Assembly: GCA_035771165.1 (NCBI GenBank)
Contig: JAWNZC010000445.1
Coordinates: 2,089,001-2,153,000, forward strand
Length of the DNA: 64,000 nt
Direction of reading: 5' to 3'
Source of the DNA: Paragorgia papillata
Lineage: Eukaryota > Cnidaria > Anthozoa > Scleralcyonacea > Coralliidae
Part shown: positions 36,405-64,000 of the stretch, piece by piece
How positions within the stretch are numbered: the first letter of the stretch is position 1
How the letters are laid out: every line of letters starts with the position of its first letter
Position numbers and translations under genes: made by a program
Notes under the pieces: generated by a model
Database searches by the model: none
What the model saw: only the letters and a program-made list of their open reading frames with translations
Told to the model about the DNA's origin: nothing

Positions 36405-36450
36405 ATGTTTTGTATAACATTGATAGCATAATTATCAAGTGGGAGTGTTA

Positions 36451-37459
36451 AGAATTATGATAATTTATGCTATATCACTGTCGAGTTCTTATTGCATGGT
36501 TATATTAAATAATCCACCTTAAATAATCAAACAAGGTTGGAAACTAGGAGCGTCCCTCGACCGCTCCGCCATAGAGCGAGAGTTTTTCCACCAAAAATCC
36601 GTCCAATCGCCGTTTTGACCTTTCTCACATAAAGATCGATACTTCTCCTTCCTCAAAAACGTCCATACCTATCCACAACCTTCGATTTCCACGGCTAAGC
36701 CACCGACTTCTTCGACCGGAAAGTTCTTGGTTAATTTGAATCCGCCACGGTTTGAAAAACGGGCTCCTGGTATTATCCTCCATTCAAATGAATGGTTGAA
36801 TGGGAGTGAGTGTAGTCTCATACTCAGTGAGGGTGAGTGGAAACTAATTGAGTGTTGAGTTGCACTTGTTACCTTAAAATGTAATTAGATACTACAACTA
36901 GTTATACTACAACAGCACTGCACAAGCAGATAAATGCCCGCGGGCATTGAACAAACATTGTAATCCTAAGAACAGCTTTAAAAATAACTCAGGTTTCTTC
37001 AAAATGACGAAAGTAGCCAAAAATGAATGACGATCCACATGAAAGTAAATTTCAGTATGCAGACGAGAAAGAAACGGCAGAAAATAACGTCAATTGGGCA
37101 TTTTGACGAAGTTTAAGAAAGCGAAGACCATGCAATACATAAGTGATTTGGTCACAATATTAACAAGAGGGCACTCAAAAACTGCATCTCCACCAGCGGG
37201 TTAATGAACTGACAAGTCCATTGTTTTTTTGTGGCTTTAGCTTGTTTGAATATTTATAATTTGCATACAAATTTTAGGTAAAATAATAATAATGAGCACA
37301 ATCAATTTTTTCTACACAGAGAAACTTTTATGTAATTTTCATCCAATTTTCAACTAAATTAAACCAAAAATAAATGACATAGTCCTGGTCTATGATCAAT
37401 CTTTCCACAAACGTTCCTAAGAACCTGTGCAGTACTTTGTAAGAATCCTGGCGACAGAC
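36451..37459. other. probable 3' LTR and intergenic DNA
   Basis: The copia 3' LTR should start at about 36448, but its end cannot be set because no second LTR is present for comparison. The remainder is unique-looking AT-rich sequence with no gene signal. Confidence 0.4.
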
Positions 37460-37514
37460 AGACAGATAAACAGAGTACAGACAGACAGACACAGACAGAC
37501 ATAGACAGACAGAC

Positions 37515-37588
<74 letters not shown>
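37458..37588. repeat. (CAGA)n microsatellite
   Basis: About 130 bp of CAGA units, ending in four CGAC units. It lies about 210 bp beyond the POLR1A stop codon. Confidence 0.95.
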
Positions 37589-37795
37589 CGACCGACCGAC
37601 GGAGGTCGAAACATAACCTCCTGGCGAGGTAATAAACCTGGCAAAGTTATAATAACCTCGTTCTCGAGCTCGGCTTTGGACAAATCTATTATATTTGCTT
37701 CCAAGTAATTATCACGATAAAACAAAATATAGGTAAAAATATTCAACCATACACGTCTTATATGCAATTAATATTTAATTACTCGCAGATATGTT

Positions 37796-63665
<25,870 letters not shown>

Positions 63666-63954
63666 CTGAACAAATTGAAATGGAAGTAAAAAAATTCAAT
63701 TTAAACTATATGCACATTAGTTTTACACTGTGCAAGTTTTCGTGAAACTTATCTCACTACGGCTAAATCTGTTGCATCACACATTTGCATGAGCAGAGGT
63801 GTAACACTTTGCAATGTTTCTTGCAACTTGGGTCGTAAAGGTGACCAAAAAGACCAAGAACGGTTTGCAATTTACAAAGCGCCTTTTTGTTAGCTGATCG
63901 CGCGCGTTGTTGCAATTTCACGATTTTCTAACACTGCCAAAGTCAACCGAAAAA

Positions 63955-64000
63955 AAGGTCGACACGAGCGGGATTTCAACTCGCACATTTTCTCTCCATA
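63955..64000 (-). other. tRNA-like 3' half cut by the window edge
   Basis: On the minus strand GCGAGTTGAAATCCCGC looks like a T arm with one loop change, followed by CTCGTGTCGACC and seven T residues, as for a polymerase III terminator. The 5' half would lie outside the window. It may be a tRNA pseudogene or SINE head. Confidence 0.3.

Larger units (their letters stand above)
34120..36450 (+). mobile_element. degraded Ty1/copia-type LTR retrotransposon
   Basis: The order of domains (integrase, then reverse transcriptase, then RNase H) is diagnostic of Ty1/copia. An integrase-core fragment lies at 34124-34597. After a non-homologous insert at about 34650-35030, the reverse transcriptase runs from about 35040 to 36150 with a YVDD catalytic motif near 35710. 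An RNase H remnant ends at 36404. A purine-rich tract (CAAGTGGGAGTG) at about 36437 is followed by TGTTAAGAATT, the probable start of a 3' LTR. No gag, protease or 5' LTR was seen. Frames are broken by several stops and shifts, and a 41-bp direct duplication disrupts the integrase at 34193-34268. The element is inactive. Confidence 0.88.

Overview
This window is AT-rich eukaryotic DNA. It has spliced genes with short exons and long introns, and a very dense load of small foldback transposons, microsatellites and decayed retrotransposons. Several of the repeat families (ends such as CCTCGTTCCCAGGG, TAGCCTGCGTAGCAGGCG and a GAGCGTTTTCACTCACGTGA type) are kinds I associate with cnidarian, especially anthozoan, genomes. 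A cnidarian is therefore the best guess, but it is an inference and no species can be named.

Two host genes are recognised firmly, both on the minus strand. Twenty exons between 63665 and 37796 encode the C-terminal part of the largest subunit of RNA polymerase I (POLR1A/RPA1). They join in frame through every splice junction (1,980 coding bases, 659 codons plus stop), and the N-terminal part lies beyond the right edge. Seven exons between 30155 and 15911 encode a short-chain dehydrogenase/reductase of the L-xylulose reductase (DCXR) type, with the TGAGKGIG cofactor loop, NNA, the active-site serine and YxxxK. One expected exon, between 16014 and 18951, was not found.

Four weaker coding calls lie on the left. 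A large exon (7458-10395, minus) encodes about 41 tandem copies of a 17-residue repeat and a unique, tryptophan-containing C-terminal part; its family is not recognised. A 217-residue multi-pass membrane ORF sits at 1237-1890. A 118-residue ORF with one membrane segment and three KDSITRR repeats sits at 4096-4452. An orphan first exon sits at 14189-14432.

Mobile elements fill most of the rest. A broken Ty1/copia element lies at about 34120-36450. A CR1/L2-like LINE at about 46450-48656 has lost its reverse transcriptase core, ends in an (ATT)n tail and carries a nested TA-flanked element with a self-complementary interior. Many non-autonomous inverted-repeat elements are present, several with clear target duplications: 8 bp at 54520-54872, 8 and 9 bp for two copies of one family around a POLR1A exon, and TTAA at 38900-39004. 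A repeat with a hammerhead-ribozyme-like core occurs at about 3722 and 44005, with a palindromic relative at 51089. Satellites include a 1.6 kb array of a 27-bp unit that nearly fills one POLR1A intron, and about 300 bp of (CTGT)n. No bacterial operon, CRISPR or rRNA features are present.
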